Shown piece by piece: positions 27,740-37,364 of a DNA stretch of 64,000 nt; the stretch's first letter is position 1; each line of letters opens with the position of its first letter. This DNA is from Bremerella alba (GTDB lineage: Bacteria; Planctomycetota; Planctomycetia; Pirellulales; Pirellulaceae). The DNA lies in the NCBI RefSeq assembly GCF_013618625.1, contig NZ_JABRWO010000016.1, positions 1 to 64,000 of the forward strand, written 5' to 3'. Under the pieces are notes generated by a model. That model saw nothing but the letters and a program-made list of their open reading frames with translations, was not told the DNA's origin and made no database searches. Both the position numbers and the translations under genes were made by a program.

Positions 27740-28498
27740 GTGGCGCGGAAGAAAACATTTTTAGTGGTGTTCGTTGTAGCGGCCGTACTTATCGCGGCGG
27801 TGACCGGGTCGGTTTACAACGCTACTCAGCACGTGCCAGACTTCTACACCGAAGCGTTACATGTTGAACCGACCACCGCTCATGAAACGGGCGAAGTCCT
27901 GGAAGAGCAAGTCTTTGCGTTTTCTAATCAGGTCAAAAAGCCTCGGCCGTGGTCCCTTCGTTTGACCGATAAACAAATCAACAGCTGGTTGGCCGCCGAC
28001 CTGAAAGAGAAGTTCCCCGAGCTTCTGCCAGAGCACATCGAAGACCCTCGCATTGCCGTGAAGGGGAAGACGCTCTTGGTCGGGTGCAAATACAACGGAC
28101 AGTCGCTCAACTCGATTCTGGCCGTATCGCTCGACTGCTTTCTTTTAGAAGGTGAGCCCAACGTGGTGGGCATCCAACTTCATAACGTGACCGCCGGTGC
28201 GTTGCCGATTCCCCTTGGACAGCTTATTTCAGAAATCGATACGTATGCCGGTAAGGCCGAAATTCCGATCCGTTGGCAGCAGCGCGATGGCGATCCTGTG
28301 GCCCTGATCACGATCCCCAGTACCGGCAAAGACATCGAAGGCGAAATACGGATCGAAGCGCTCGAATTCAAAGATGGCGAGATCTTACTCTCTGGCAAAA
28401 CCATCAAAACAGAAGAGGAACTGGAAGAGGAAGCGGTAGCCGCCCCTCAAGATCCGCCTGCTTCGTCGCCCATGCAAGAGTCGCCCGACGAATCTTGA
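27740..28498 (+). CDS. Membrane-anchored hypothetical protein
   Basis: A 252-residue protein with a GTG start. Residues 2-24 (ARKKTFLVVFVVAAVLIAAV) form one membrane anchor, so the rest is expected outside the cytoplasm. The mid-part (about 60-200) is a mixed alpha/beta domain with the recognisable phrase RLTDKQINSWLAADLKEKF, which I have no family name for. The C-terminus is Glu/Pro-rich and disordered. It overlaps the last 52 bases of the convergent gene at 28447. Function unknown. Confidence 0.7.
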   Translation: MARKKTFLVVFVVAAVLIAAVTGSVYNATQHVPDFYTEALHVEPTTAHETGEVLEEQVFAFSNQVKKPRPWSLRLTDKQINSWLAADLKEKFPELLPEHIEDPRIAVKGKTLLVGCKYNGQSLNSILAVSLDCFLLEGEPNVVGIQLHNVTAGALPIPLGQLISEIDTYAGKAEIPIRWQQRDGDPVALITIPSTGKDIEGEIRIEALEFKDGEILLSGKTIKTEEELEEEAVAAPQDPPASSPMQESPDES

Positions 28499-28818
28499 AT
28501 CTCAAGGATCAAGCGACCTTGGAGCCGCTCGCCTTGCAGATGAACGGTGGCCAGGTCGTCTTGTCGAATGATCCAGCTAAACGTCCCTTCGTCGGCCCTG
28601 GTTACCTCGCCGCGATTATCAGATACGGGGCCTTCGTAGTCGAGATAGATCAAGCGATGGTCGAAGTCAGCGATCGCTCGCACCGGCAGGCCGACCTCCG
28701 GAAAGCTCTCGAGCGTGAAGGTCTTTAGCAGGTCGCCATCTTCGAGAAGCAGATCGTAGTGATCTGGCTTCTCGGCATTGGAGGGCGTTGTGTGGTGAAG
28801 GATCGCGTAGCGCGGCAT
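28447..28818 (-). CDS. Stand-alone LigD phosphoesterase-like domain protein
   Basis: A 123-residue protein. The N-terminal phrase RYAILHHTTP..DHYDLLLEDGDLLKTF matches the pattern of the DNA polymerase ligase (LigD) N-terminal 3'-phosphoesterase domain, where the family has a HxD-type HYDLRLE motif. No ligase or polymerase domain is attached, and the sequence is degenerate in places. It may be a small DNA-end or RNA-end processing protein, or a diverged structural relative. It ends inside the 3' end of the convergent gene at 27740 (52-base overlap) and lies five bases downstream of the DUF11 lipoprotein gene on the same strand. Confidence 0.6.
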   Translation of the reverse strand: MPRYAILHHTTPSNAEKPDHYDLLLEDGDLLKTFTLESFPEVGLPVRAIADFDHRLIYLDYEGPVSDNRGEVTRADEGTFSWIIRQDDLATVHLQGERLQGRLILEIQDSSGDSCMGDEAGGS

Positions 28819-28822
28819 AGCA

Positions 28823-31330
28823 TCAGTAGACGGTCGTGTCTTCTTCGACCGAAACTCCTTGCGGTGAACGTTGGCTGCGAACTTCTGCCTTGACTATCTT
28901 TTTACCAGGCGTCGATGTTTGGATATCAACATGGAAACTAACCGACTCGCCGGCCCGCAGGAACTGCAGCGGCTGCACACCCACCGTCAGTCCATCGGGT
29001 GACCGCGAGACTTGCGGATTCACTGGGCCAGCAAGGGATAAAAATCGCATGCCATCGCCCAATCGAAGCATGATCTGGACATTCTCGTCGTCGACGTTCC
29101 GGCCGTTCTTGATCGTGAGGTAATAGCGAACGTTCTGACCGGCAGGGATGCCATCTTGCAGTTCGGTCATGGTCACTTCCAGCTGGCCGGTTACCGGTTG
29201 GTTGCCGCCGTTGTTCTGCCCGTTCTGACCGACCGTCGGCGGAGCTTCCGCAGCCGGCTGACTCGAAGCCGTGACGGTCGTGCAGGTTTGGGCATTATGC
29301 GTGATCCCTTCATCGGTCCGGGCCGTGATTCGATTGCATGCCTGAGCGATCGGGCTATTGGCCTGGCATTGAACTTCCAAGATTGCCTGTTGATTGGGCT
29401 GGATACGTGGAAACGTCCAGATAACCTTGTTCTGCTCGTCACGAGCAGGGTCCGTTCGTCCGGTAACTTGGAAGCTTGGATCGACTGTTTCTTCAACAAC
29501 CACGTTGTTCAGTGGTGTCGCACCGGTATTGGTTAGCACCGCACGGAACAGGATTGGTTGACCCACTTCACGGCTGGCCGGGGCTCGCAGTTCCAGGGTG
29601 AAGGTCGGTTCCTGAGGTGGTGGATTAACGGAGACGCATGCCGTGGAGGACTTCCCTTGGACGCCGTCGGCCGAGACTGTCAGCCGATGGCAGAAACGTC
29701 CTGGCGTCTGGGTTTGGAAGTTCAAGCGAATTGTCTTCGCTTGACCAATGCCCAGCGATCCCAGGTCGTTAAAGATCGGGCTATTCTGGTTCGGATAAAC
29801 CAAGCCGTCGTCGAAGACATCTTCCAACTTCATATTGTTGAGCGGTTGATCCCCCGTGTTTCGGATAATGACTTCGTACACTACAGGGTCGCCCACGGTG
29901 ACGGCTTCGGGTCCGGTCATTTCCAGGTGGATGGCATCGACCGCGATTTGCGTGCTGGTGCAGTCTTCGCTTCGCAGTCCAGGCTCAGCGGTGGCTGTCA
30001 CGCAGTTTTCGATGGTGCCGGACTTCTGTACCCGGGTGGTTAGCGAGATCTGACGGAAGCCGCGAGCTTCCAGGTCGCCGATCGACCATTCCAGGCGGTT
30101 CCCCATTTGCTGGGCAGCCGGAACACTCGATTCGTAGGTCAGCCCCGGTGGAAGGATCACGCTGACTAAAGTATTACGGGCCGCCACATCGCCCCCGTTC
30201 TGGACGTTGATATTATAAACCGCTTGGGCGTTGAATTCGGCAACCTGAGGACCGGTCATGTCGACGGCCAATTGCGGAGCACTCCAGGTAACCGTCGTCA
30301 CGCCGGAACCAAGGATCAGGTTTTCCGCATTGCTCTCGGGATCTAAGTTGGGCTGAATGATCGTAACGCGAACCTGGGCGGTTCCGGCTTGATTGGAGAG
30401 TGGTGCCAGTTCGACGGTTGCGAAACCGTTGGCATCGCTGCGTGATTCGATGGGGGCCCCTTGGGCCGCTGGGCTTCCATTAACCAGGAACGCCGAAGCG
30501 GGGCCGTCGAGGATTTCGTATTGGACCTTCCAGTCGGCGACAGGCTGCCGATTGGTCTGCCGCAGCACGGTGGTCGTAAGAACTGCCTTATCCCCAGCAG
30601 GCACCACGACCGCGTTGGGAAACTGCCACTGCGCATCGACCCAGTAAATGGTGGCCGTTTGTTGACGTGCTGGCCAGTTCTCGAACGTCGGGGCCAGCGC
30701 TGTCACGCGGCTAACCCCAGGAGACGCCGAGCTGACCGACATCCAAGTTTGACCTTTCAACACGCGAACATCGTCGCCGGGAAGTTCGGTTCCGCGATCG
30801 ATCGTTTTATCGCAAAGTAGCGTGCTGCTGGTAGCGAAGTCGGGGCCTTGAACGCCGTAGTTTCGGTTTGAGACCAGGTCGAACATATTCGAGTCCTGCC
30901 CCACTTCGGTGATATAGCCGACGCTTTCACGCGACAGAATCCAATTCATCGGGCGGCCCGCTTCGTGCAGATGCTTCTTGCGGTTTAGTCCCGCAACCAG
31001 AACGACTTCGGTGCCCACCGGAGCAACAACACGTGAGGGGGAAAGCTGTAAGGCCTCGGTATCGACAAGTCCCTTGGGAGGAGCCGGCAGCGGGGTTAAT
31101 GGAGTCACGCCAGGGGCAGGGCAGGGCGAAAGGGGAGCTGGTTGCCGGAAAGCTGGTTGCTGATTGAAACAGCCCAGGTTGCAGTCGACCGACGTCGAGT
31201 CCTGTGCGAAGACACGCTGTCCGGTTGGATCAATGCTGGGAACACGAAGACGCGCACAGCCAGCGCTGACGACCGCAATCCATAGCGTCGTAAGGAGCAA
31301 CATTCGCTTCGTGCTAGTTGACCGCAGCAT
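28823..31330 (-). CDS. Lipoprotein with DUF11 (conserved repeat) domains
   Basis: 835 residues from the ATG at 31330 with TGGAAA seven bases upstream. A lipoprotein signal ends at VVSAGC (Cys near residue 24). The early part is Pro/Cys-rich, then comes an Ig-like region, then at least four DUF11-type beta-sandwich repeats, recognised by recurring VVYEVIIRNTGDQPLNNM, ILFRAVLTNTGATPLNNV and VRYYLTIKNGRNVDDENV. Such proteins are extracellular or envelope-associated and may be adhesive or structural. In planctomycetes similar proteins are common in the cell envelope. The gene next to it is a LigD-like domain protein with a separate function. Confidence 0.85.
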   Translation of the reverse strand: MLRSTSTKRMLLLTTLWIAVVSAGCARLRVPSIDPTGQRVFAQDSTSVDCNLGCFNQQPAFRQPAPLSPCPAPGVTPLTPLPAPPKGLVDTEALQLSPSRVVAPVGTEVVLVAGLNRKKHLHEAGRPMNWILSRESVGYITEVGQDSNMFDLVSNRNYGVQGPDFATSSTLLCDKTIDRGTELPGDDVRVLKGQTWMSVSSASPGVSRVTALAPTFENWPARQQTATIYWVDAQWQFPNAVVVPAGDKAVLTTTVLRQTNRQPVADWKVQYEILDGPASAFLVNGSPAAQGAPIESRSDANGFATVELAPLSNQAGTAQVRVTIIQPNLDPESNAENLILGSGVTTVTWSAPQLAVDMTGPQVAEFNAQAVYNINVQNGGDVAARNTLVSVILPPGLTYESSVPAAQQMGNRLEWSIGDLEARGFRQISLTTRVQKSGTIENCVTATAEPGLRSEDCTSTQIAVDAIHLEMTGPEAVTVGDPVVYEVIIRNTGDQPLNNMKLEDVFDDGLVYPNQNSPIFNDLGSLGIGQAKTIRLNFQTQTPGRFCHRLTVSADGVQGKSSTACVSVNPPPQEPTFTLELRAPASREVGQPILFRAVLTNTGATPLNNVVVEETVDPSFQVTGRTDPARDEQNKVIWTFPRIQPNQQAILEVQCQANSPIAQACNRITARTDEGITHNAQTCTTVTASSQPAAEAPPTVGQNGQNNGGNQPVTGQLEVTMTELQDGIPAGQNVRYYLTIKNGRNVDDENVQIMLRLGDGMRFLSLAGPVNPQVSRSPDGLTVGVQPLQFLRAGESVSFHVDIQTSTPGKKIVKAEVRSQRSPQGVSVEEDTTVY

Positions 31331-31531
31331 GATAGTTTCCAAAATTGGGACGTGAAATTCCCGACGTAGCTTGCCCAGAATGACAAGCCATGAAAACCTA
31401 GCACGCAGTTAGGCAACATGCGGCATTTTTTCATCATGCGATGGTGAGAAAAAACAACGCGACCCGTGCGGTTACGAGAACAGCACGGGTCGCGAGGGTT
31501 ATTCAGATTAAGCGGGCAACTGCCCAGCGTC

Positions 31532-32404
31532 TTAGCGGTTTCGAGCAAAGATGCCGGTGGCGTACCAGATGCCGTTTCGACCGCGCTTCATGTCGTAGCC
31601 GTAATAGACATTGTTGTCGCTAACGGCCGACCAGTGACCCGATGAATGACGCCAGCTGCGAACACATTCCACGGCGGCATCTTCCAGACGCTGACCTGGC
31701 CAGCTTTCGGCACAAACTTCGGTGGGAACCAATCCGCCTGGTAGTTGGGCCTTGATTTGGTGGAAACGCGATTCCCACTGATGGTGTCCCTGCAACTGCA
31801 TGCTGGCCTGGTTGCGGCTATGCCGAAACGTCTCGAAGGCCAGCAACCGGCGGAAGATGCCTTTGGTGCTGCGAGGTTGTTCGGGATGCATACGCACAGC
31901 GTAGATGAGCGTCCGCTGTGTGAGTGAACCTGGAGGCAATGTCAGGATGACCTGCATCTCTTGAACGGTGCGACCCTGGGCCGATCGGAAATTGAACTGG
32001 CTGACGACCTGTCCATATTGCGAAGGATCGTTGTTGGTGTAGTCGATGATCGCGATCCCGGCGCTGCCATACATGTAACTAAACGCCGCATGGTTCAAAA
32101 CCCGAGTTGGCTTGTCGTTCATTTTCACGTTGGCATCAACGGATAGATTTGCCACCACGTAGTTTTCTAGAAGTTGGCTAACACGACGATCGGTGAGAAT
32201 TTCTTTCTCGAACCGGGTAGCCGCATTCGAATCGTCGTTAAAGACGATGAACAACATTTTCTTTTCCGCCGTGGCGGCTTTGACGGCCCGCGAATAATCA
32301 TCGTGCCATTTGATTTCCGATGTTTCCGCTGTTGCGGTGCTGTTCCAGCTTGCAAGAAGCAATAGACTTGCCAGCAGGCAAAAGAAGCGAAGCGAAATGT
32401 TCAT
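31532..32404 (-). CDS. Secreted thioredoxin-fold protein with CAP-like C-terminus
   Basis: A 290-residue protein with a signal peptide (residues 1-26). The N-terminal half (about 30-160) has the thioredoxin-like pattern IKWHDDYSRAVKAATAEKKMLFIVFNDD, but the active-site Cys pair is absent, so it is probably not a redox enzyme. The C-terminal part (about 205-288), with HHQWESRFHQIK, CAESWPGQ and SSGHWSAV..YGYDM..IWYATGIFA, recalls the CAP/SCP fold, including the conserved trailing region of that family. The assignment is by pattern only. It may bind ligands or other secreted proteins. It is a single gene, divergent from the gene at 32776. Confidence 0.6.
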   Translation of the reverse strand: MNISLRFFCLLASLLLLASWNSTATAETSEIKWHDDYSRAVKAATAEKKMLFIVFNDDSNAATRFEKEILTDRRVSQLLENYVVANLSVDANVKMNDKPTRVLNHAAFSYMYGSAGIAIIDYTNNDPSQYGQVVSQFNFRSAQGRTVQEMQVILTLPPGSLTQRTLIYAVRMHPEQPRSTKGIFRRLLAFETFRHSRNQASMQLQGHHQWESRFHQIKAQLPGGLVPTEVCAESWPGQRLEDAAVECVRSWRHSSGHWSAVSDNNVYYGYDMKRGRNGIWYATGIFARNR

Positions 32405-32641
32405 GGAGATTGGGGGAGGTTAAAGGGAGACTTACCGAAGGTAAAGGATCCAGCATTTAGGCAGGAAAAGCTGGATATACCGGTCAAGTTGTTTAAGTAA
32501 AGGTAAAGTGGTGAGTTGTAGCAGTCAATCTACTAGTACCGACTCAGGCAGTGGAGAGGTGCAAATTCCTCATATCTTTGCCCTGACGTTAACATGGTTA
32601 AAGGGCGAAGTATAGGAAAAGGAATGTGGTCTTGGAATTGT

Positions 32642-32670
32642 TTGTGAATTAGGCGACTTTTCGAGATAAT
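32642..32670 (+). promoter_or_regulatory. Candidate promoter
   Basis: TTGTGA at 32642-32647 and GATAAT at 32665-32670 are separated by exactly 17 bases, close to the sigma-70 consensus (-35 TTGACA, -10 TATAAT). The predicted start lies about 100 bases before the ATG at 32776. The 32405-32641 region upstream, between divergent genes, shows only short AAAGG-type repeats. Confidence 0.5.
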
Positions 32671-32775
32671 GCTGGCGATGAAAGCTTCACGAGATCACCT
32701 AAACGGTATATCTTGTGGGCTGCCTAAACCTCACAACCCGTATTCAGCCCCTTCCCCCCACGGATGAGGAACATC

Positions 32776-34680
32776 ATGATTTGGAATCTACGGCATACGG
32801 CAGCGCAGAGTCTTCTCGTTCTGGGTCTTCTCGTTCTGGCTTCAGGATTTTTGATCTTCCCAGGCAATGTTTCGGCTCAAGAGCCAACACCCGCTGGTGA
32901 TCTGACGCAAGTCATCGACAACGCGAAGTCCGAGTTCAAAACGGTTACGCCTGCGGATGTCGCGACTGCAAAATCAACGCTACAAACCAAACTCAATTCG
33001 CTCCAAAGCCTGCTTTCCAATGGTTCGTCGGAAAACGAACAAGCTTGGAAAGACTTTTTGCGCTGGGATGACCTGCAAGCTCAGCTTTCGGCCGAAACGC
33101 CAGACATGCGAACCTTGGAAGAAATCTACCTGAAATTTAAGGGGTCGTATGCGGGCCTTGACAAGAAGCAGGTTGTATCGGCTCGTCAGGCACTGCGAAC
33201 GTACATCAACCTGGCCTACTTCGTTCAGGTCGATCAGTACAAGCAACAGTTCGACATGCAGCTGAAAACGCTTAGCGAAGCGGTAAAACGCTATACGCAA
33301 AAAGCGACCGGAGACGATGCTCGTTCCATCGGAGCCATCCTCGGTTGGCTTGAGCAAGGCAACCAGGTACCGGCCTCCGTCAAAATGATCCGAAATAAAT
33401 TGGATCAGCCCAACCTTTATGCCTCGGTTTCCCGTGAATTGATCGCCGGTGGAATCCGTCGAAGCGTCGATCAGGTCAGTCCCGTTCGCGAAGTCATCCT
33501 CGGAACCAACGTTCGTGGGACAGCCCATATGGTGGGTGACGTCGACGTAAATCTGGTCCCCAGTAAGAACCGAGGCCTGATCGAGCTTACGCTTACCGGT
33601 ACGGTCAGCTCCGACAACGTGGGCGTGAATGGACCGGCCACCATCTACTCGACCGGCTATAGCACGATTGGGGCAAGCAAGCTGCTTAGCGTCGATAAAG
33701 ACGGTCTGACACCAAGTGCCGCGGTCGCACATGCCGACACCACCACGACCTTCAATGCCATCTGTGCCAAGCTGCGTCTGGTGCAAAAGATTGCTACCAA
33801 GCGAGCATACCAGCAGAAATCACAGGCTGAAGCGATTGCTTCGCAGCGAACCGAAACCCGGATTGAAGGCCGTTTCGATAACGAAACGAAAGATCTGGTC
33901 GCCGATGCCAATACCCGGTTGCAGGAAAAGCTTTACCGGCCGTTGAATGGTCGGGATGAATTCCCCGACGAGATCAACGTTTCGACAACCAGCGATCACC
34001 TCAATCTCGAAGTGATGCAGGCCAGCCAGTCGCAATTGGCGGCACCCGGCCCGGCTCCGGCCACCGAGGACAAGCAAGCCGATCTGACCTTAAAGCTCCA
34101 CGAGTCAATCGTGAACAACTACGGCGAAACATTCCTGGCCGGCGTGAAGCTGACCGATGAACGCTTGGTCGAACTTCTCAAAGAACGCGACGCGGAGATT
34201 CCGGAAGAACTGCAGATCACCCCTGATACCGATCCTTGGTCGATCACCTTCGACTATCAGAGCCCAATCCAGGTCGTCTTCGACAACGACACCCTTAAGA
34301 TTGGCATCCGCGGTCGGCAGTTCACCCGGGGTGATAACGAAGTGAACCGCACGATCGCCATCAGCGCCGACTACAAGATCGAAAAAGGGGAGAACGGCAC
34401 CCTGCTAACACGGACCGGTCCTGTGGTAGTTGATTTCCCTACCCAGGAACGCCTGGGCCCGTTGGATCTGACCGCCAAGACCTTCCTGCGAAAGAAGTTT
34501 GAAGCCGTCTTCAAGCAGGAAATCGTCGGCGAAGGCATCAAGCTCGAAGGCCAGTTGGAAAAAGCAGGCACGCTCCGCATCTCGTCGTTATCAGTCACGC
34601 CAGGCTGGTTTGTGGGAAGCTGGAGACTGGAAGCCCCGGCCCCAGCTGCTGCGACAGAAGTAACTTCTGTGGTAGAATAA
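32776..34680 (+). CDS. Secreted hypothetical protein
   Basis: 634 residues from the ATG at 32776, which has GAGGA five bases upstream (an ATG four codons earlier lacks it). A signal peptide covers about residues 5-34 (ASGFLIFPGNVSAQ). The mature part is long, with charged helices at 50-180, Gly/Ser/Thr-rich beta segments at 230-330, and mixed sequence to the end. I recognise no domain. Probably a periplasmic or outer-envelope protein specific to planctomycetes. Confidence 0.75.
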   Translation: MIWNLRHTAAQSLLVLGLLVLASGFLIFPGNVSAQEPTPAGDLTQVIDNAKSEFKTVTPADVATAKSTLQTKLNSLQSLLSNGSSENEQAWKDFLRWDDLQAQLSAETPDMRTLEEIYLKFKGSYAGLDKKQVVSARQALRTYINLAYFVQVDQYKQQFDMQLKTLSEAVKRYTQKATGDDARSIGAILGWLEQGNQVPASVKMIRNKLDQPNLYASVSRELIAGGIRRSVDQVSPVREVILGTNVRGTAHMVGDVDVNLVPSKNRGLIELTLTGTVSSDNVGVNGPATIYSTGYSTIGASKLLSVDKDGLTPSAAVAHADTTTTFNAICAKLRLVQKIATKRAYQQKSQAEAIASQRTETRIEGRFDNETKDLVADANTRLQEKLYRPLNGRDEFPDEINVSTTSDHLNLEVMQASQSQLAAPGPAPATEDKQADLTLKLHESIVNNYGETFLAGVKLTDERLVELLKERDAEIPEELQITPDTDPWSITFDYQSPIQVVFDNDTLKIGIRGRQFTRGDNEVNRTIAISADYKIEKGENGTLLTRTGPVVVDFPTQERLGPLDLTAKTFLRKKFEAVFKQEIVGEGIKLEGQLEKAGTLRISSLSVTPGWFVGSWRLEAPAPAAATEVTSVVE

Positions 34681-34690
34681 GACGCTTCGC

Positions 34691-34820
34691 GAGTTTTCAG
34701 TTTGAAGTGTTCAGTTTTCAGTAAGAGATGATGGTGTCACCGGTCATTTCTTCAGTTGCCTATGGCATTAGGCTTAGCTGGTTCTCTTCACTGAAAACTG
34801 AATTCTGAAAACTTCAAACT
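34691..34820. repeat. Inverted repeats of TCAG/CTGA type
   Basis: GAGTTTTCAGTTTGAAGTG..TTCAGTTTTCAGT at 34691-34722 faces ACTGAAAACTGAA and CTGAAAACTTCAAACT at 34790-34820. The two blocks are in a swapped order on the two sides, so the stem can form in more than one register. A related TCAGTGT tandem occurs at 40800-40826. The gap 34681-34839 holds nothing else, apart from the AAAGGAG ribosome binding site of the next gene at about 34828. Confidence 0.6.
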
Positions 34821-34839
34821 AAGCTCCAAAGGAGCGCCA

Positions 34840-35316
34840 ATGGATCGTTGGGTAGAAATTCAATTCGACTGCATTCCGCTGCGTTCAATCGATCGACTCG
34901 ACATTCCGATGGATGCGTCGCCGAAGTTTCAGGAGCATTGTCTGCGTGTGAAAGCCGCCATGGAAAAGCATGGCTCGCACAACACGTACTATCTACACAA
35001 CGCCAAGTGCACCTACCATCTGCTGAATCATCCGGTCGATGGAATGATCCAGTTCAAGTTCCACGGCACCGTCATGACCGCGGAAGACGACATGACGACC
35101 AAGGGACTCGACCTGCAAGTCGAACTGCTCAAAGAAACCTGCACGTGGCTTTCCGAACCGATCGTGAACTGGTTCCAGGAAACCGTACAGCGGAGCGTGG
35201 CCGTCGAATTCGACCACTACATCCAAGCTGGAGACCTGAAGAAAACCGAAGAACGAATCGCGAAAATTAAAGAAGAAAGCGAATCGGACGAAGGCTTCTT
35301 GGGCATGTATCTGTAA
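34840..35316 (+). CDS. Conserved hypothetical protein
   Basis: A 158-residue protein with AAAGGAG six bases upstream. It is cytoplasmic-looking and moderately acidic, starting MDRWVEIQFDCIPLRS. The sequence combines a mixed alpha/beta N-terminal part (YYLHNAKCTYHLLNHPVDGMIQ) with a helical Glu/Lys-rich C-terminus (ERIAKIKEESESDE). Two Cys and several His residues are present without a clear metal motif. I do not recognise the family. It has good codon character and a strong start, so it is probably a real planctomycete-specific gene. Confidence 0.7.
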   Translation: MDRWVEIQFDCIPLRSIDRLDIPMDASPKFQEHCLRVKAAMEKHGSHNTYYLHNAKCTYHLLNHPVDGMIQFKFHGTVMTAEDDMTTKGLDLQVELLKETCTWLSEPIVNWFQETVQRSVAVEFDHYIQAGDLKKTEERIAKIKEESESDEGFLGMYL

Positions 35317-35646
35317 GCTAATCGACGCCAACGGTTAGTCGAGATGCACGCCCCCTTCTCATCCTTCAAGGGCCCGGCCTCGGCGACGGAGCGAAGTCAA
35401 GCGACTGCAATCGGCATTCAAAAACGCTCGCTCTCGGTGAGAGACCAGCGAGATATGACGCGAAGCGGAACGTATCGCACCGAATGCGGCTTCTATGGGC
35501 AATACAATATACGAGCATTGTTCATGGTGCGATTCGCTGCGCTGCTCGGCACCCTACGTGGCAAAACACAAGATCAAGTGCTAAGGCCCAAGTCCTCTTG
35601 GGCGTGTGGTTGACGCTTGCGCTGTCGCTACTTAACTCGATGCCGT
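35317..35646. other. Intergenic stretch with small hairpin
   Basis: No supported gene is seen between the hypothetical protein and pyrC. A 7-base stem with TCCT loop (GCCCAAG..CTTGGGC, 35586-35603) is the only clear structure. Open frames on the plus strand are short and Arg-rich and look like chance. Confidence 0.6.
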
Positions 35647-36981
35647 TTACTCGTCGACCCCGGCCCAGTAGCCGCCGCGGTCGTGCTCGAACATGGCTTC
35701 GACGCCCATGCGCGATTCGTCGAACTTGCCGTCGCGGTAGACTTCCTTGCCGCAGACCCACGTTCGTGTCGGCCAGCCGGTGACTTCACGACCCTCGAAT
35801 GGTGTCCAGCGACACTTCGATTCCATGTGGGGGCCGCGGATGGCCTGGGTTTTGTTCATGTCGATCAGCACCAGGTCGGCGTCGTAGCCAACTTCGATGC
35901 GTCCCTTTTCCATGATGTCCCACACCAACGCTGGGCCTTCGCACATCCAATGCACGACGTCCTCGATGGTGCACTTGTCTTTGGCGACCATGTCCAGCAT
36001 TAGCGGCAGGGCCGTATCGACGCCGGGGACACCGCTGGGGGTGTCTGGGTAGCGACCGCATTTTTCGTCCCACATATGCGGGGCATGGTCGGTCGCCACA
36101 ATTTGGATTTTGTCGTCCAACAAGGCCTGGAAAAGAGCTTCGTTGTCTTCCTTGGTCTTGAGCGACGGGTTCATCTGGGCCAGCGTGCCCAGGTTCAAGT
36201 AGTCGTCAACATTAAGGAACAAGTGATGCGGCGAGACTTCCGCAGTGATCACGTCGGCGTGATCGTCGAAGATCTCGACCGATGCGCCGGAGCTCACGTG
36301 GCAGATGTGCAGGCGATGCTTGTACTCGCGGGCCAATTCGCAGGCGCGCTTAACGGCGGCTACTTCGGCTTCGACGTTACGAATCTTGGAATGGTCGACC
36401 ACATTACGCGTGCCAGCACATTCGAGCTTCATCTTATCGATGATTGATTCGTCTTCGGCATGCACGGCGATGGGGAGCTTGGTCTCGGCAAAGATGGCTT
36501 CTAGAAGACCGGGGTCGGTCAGGGCCATGTCGCCGGTGCTGCTGCCCATATAAATTTTGATGCCAGGGGTCCGCGAGCCTTTCTTCAGCTCGTCGATATT
36601 TTGCAGCGTGGCACCCAGGAAGAACCCGTAGTTCACGATGCTTTTGTTGGCTGCAAGCGTAAGCTTCTCTTCCAGAAGCTTCTGCGAGATGGTGGCCGGG
36701 TTGGTGTTTGGCATTTCCAGGAAGGTGGTGATTCCTCCCTTAGCGCAGGCTCGGCTACCACTGCGGAGGTCTTCCTTGCTAGTCAGACCGGGGTCACGCA
36801 TGTGGACGTGGGCGTCGATCACGCCGGGGATCAGCGTCATACCATAGGCATAGACGGTCTCGTCCACTTTCACCGTCTCGGCCGGATCGATCTCAGCAAT
36901 TTGGGCTCCATCGATCAGGATGGATGTCTTTTGTGGTCCATCGGGAAGCACGACGGTGGCGTTCTTAATCAGCGTTTTCAT
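35647..36981 (-). CDS. pyrC: Dihydroorotase (class I, PyrC/AllB type)
   Basis: A 444-residue protein with the amidohydrolase metal motifs: DAHVHMRDPG near the N-terminus, the carbamylated-lysine region GIKIYMGSSTGDM, HAEDE, HICHVSS, and the TDHAPH loop. It closes carbamoyl-aspartate to dihydroorotate in pyrimidine synthesis. Length and motif order fit class I dihydroorotase; an allantoinase or hydantoinase is less likely because the DHAPH motif and the loop before it are of dihydroorotase type. It is a single gene. The adjacent genes do not belong to pyrimidine synthesis, which is common in planctomycetes. Confidence 0.93.
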   Translation of the reverse strand: MKTLIKNATVVLPDGPQKTSILIDGAQIAEIDPAETVKVDETVYAYGMTLIPGVIDAHVHMRDPGLTSKEDLRSGSRACAKGGITTFLEMPNTNPATISQKLLEEKLTLAANKSIVNYGFFLGATLQNIDELKKGSRTPGIKIYMGSSTGDMALTDPGLLEAIFAETKLPIAVHAEDESIIDKMKLECAGTRNVVDHSKIRNVEAEVAAVKRACELAREYKHRLHICHVSSGASVEIFDDHADVITAEVSPHHLFLNVDDYLNLGTLAQMNPSLKTKEDNEALFQALLDDKIQIVATDHAPHMWDEKCGRYPDTPSGVPGVDTALPLMLDMVAKDKCTIEDVVHWMCEGPALVWDIMEKGRIEVGYDADLVLIDMNKTQAIRGPHMESKCRWTPFEGREVTGWPTRTWVCGKEVYRDGKFDESRMGVEAMFEHDRGGYWAGVDE

Positions 36982-37364
36982 TCAATATCCTACGGTCGAA
37001 AACGATTGGGCCCACGGTAAAGTAGGGGGTGGCCGAGTGCGAAAGAACCCGTCGGCGACCAGCGTGGGGCGCGAGATTGTCTGGGCTACGGCCTTGGTTC
37101 TGGGGTGCACGGAAGATCCCCGAAGCCAGAACGTAAACGACTACTATAAGATGTTTTGCCCCCTCATGAAAGCGGTGTAGATGTCGACAATCACGATACC
37201 GAAGAAGTCTGCGGAAACCATTGGGGACCGTGGTGAACCGCCGAAACGTGGTTTCTTGGCCTGGAATTGCGGTGTACCGCGCTCAGGGGAGTTACCCTTT
37301 TGGGGTCCTCCTATCTAGAATAAGTGAGTCGACTTTACCTACCTTTTCAGGAAGCCGCCCGAAG

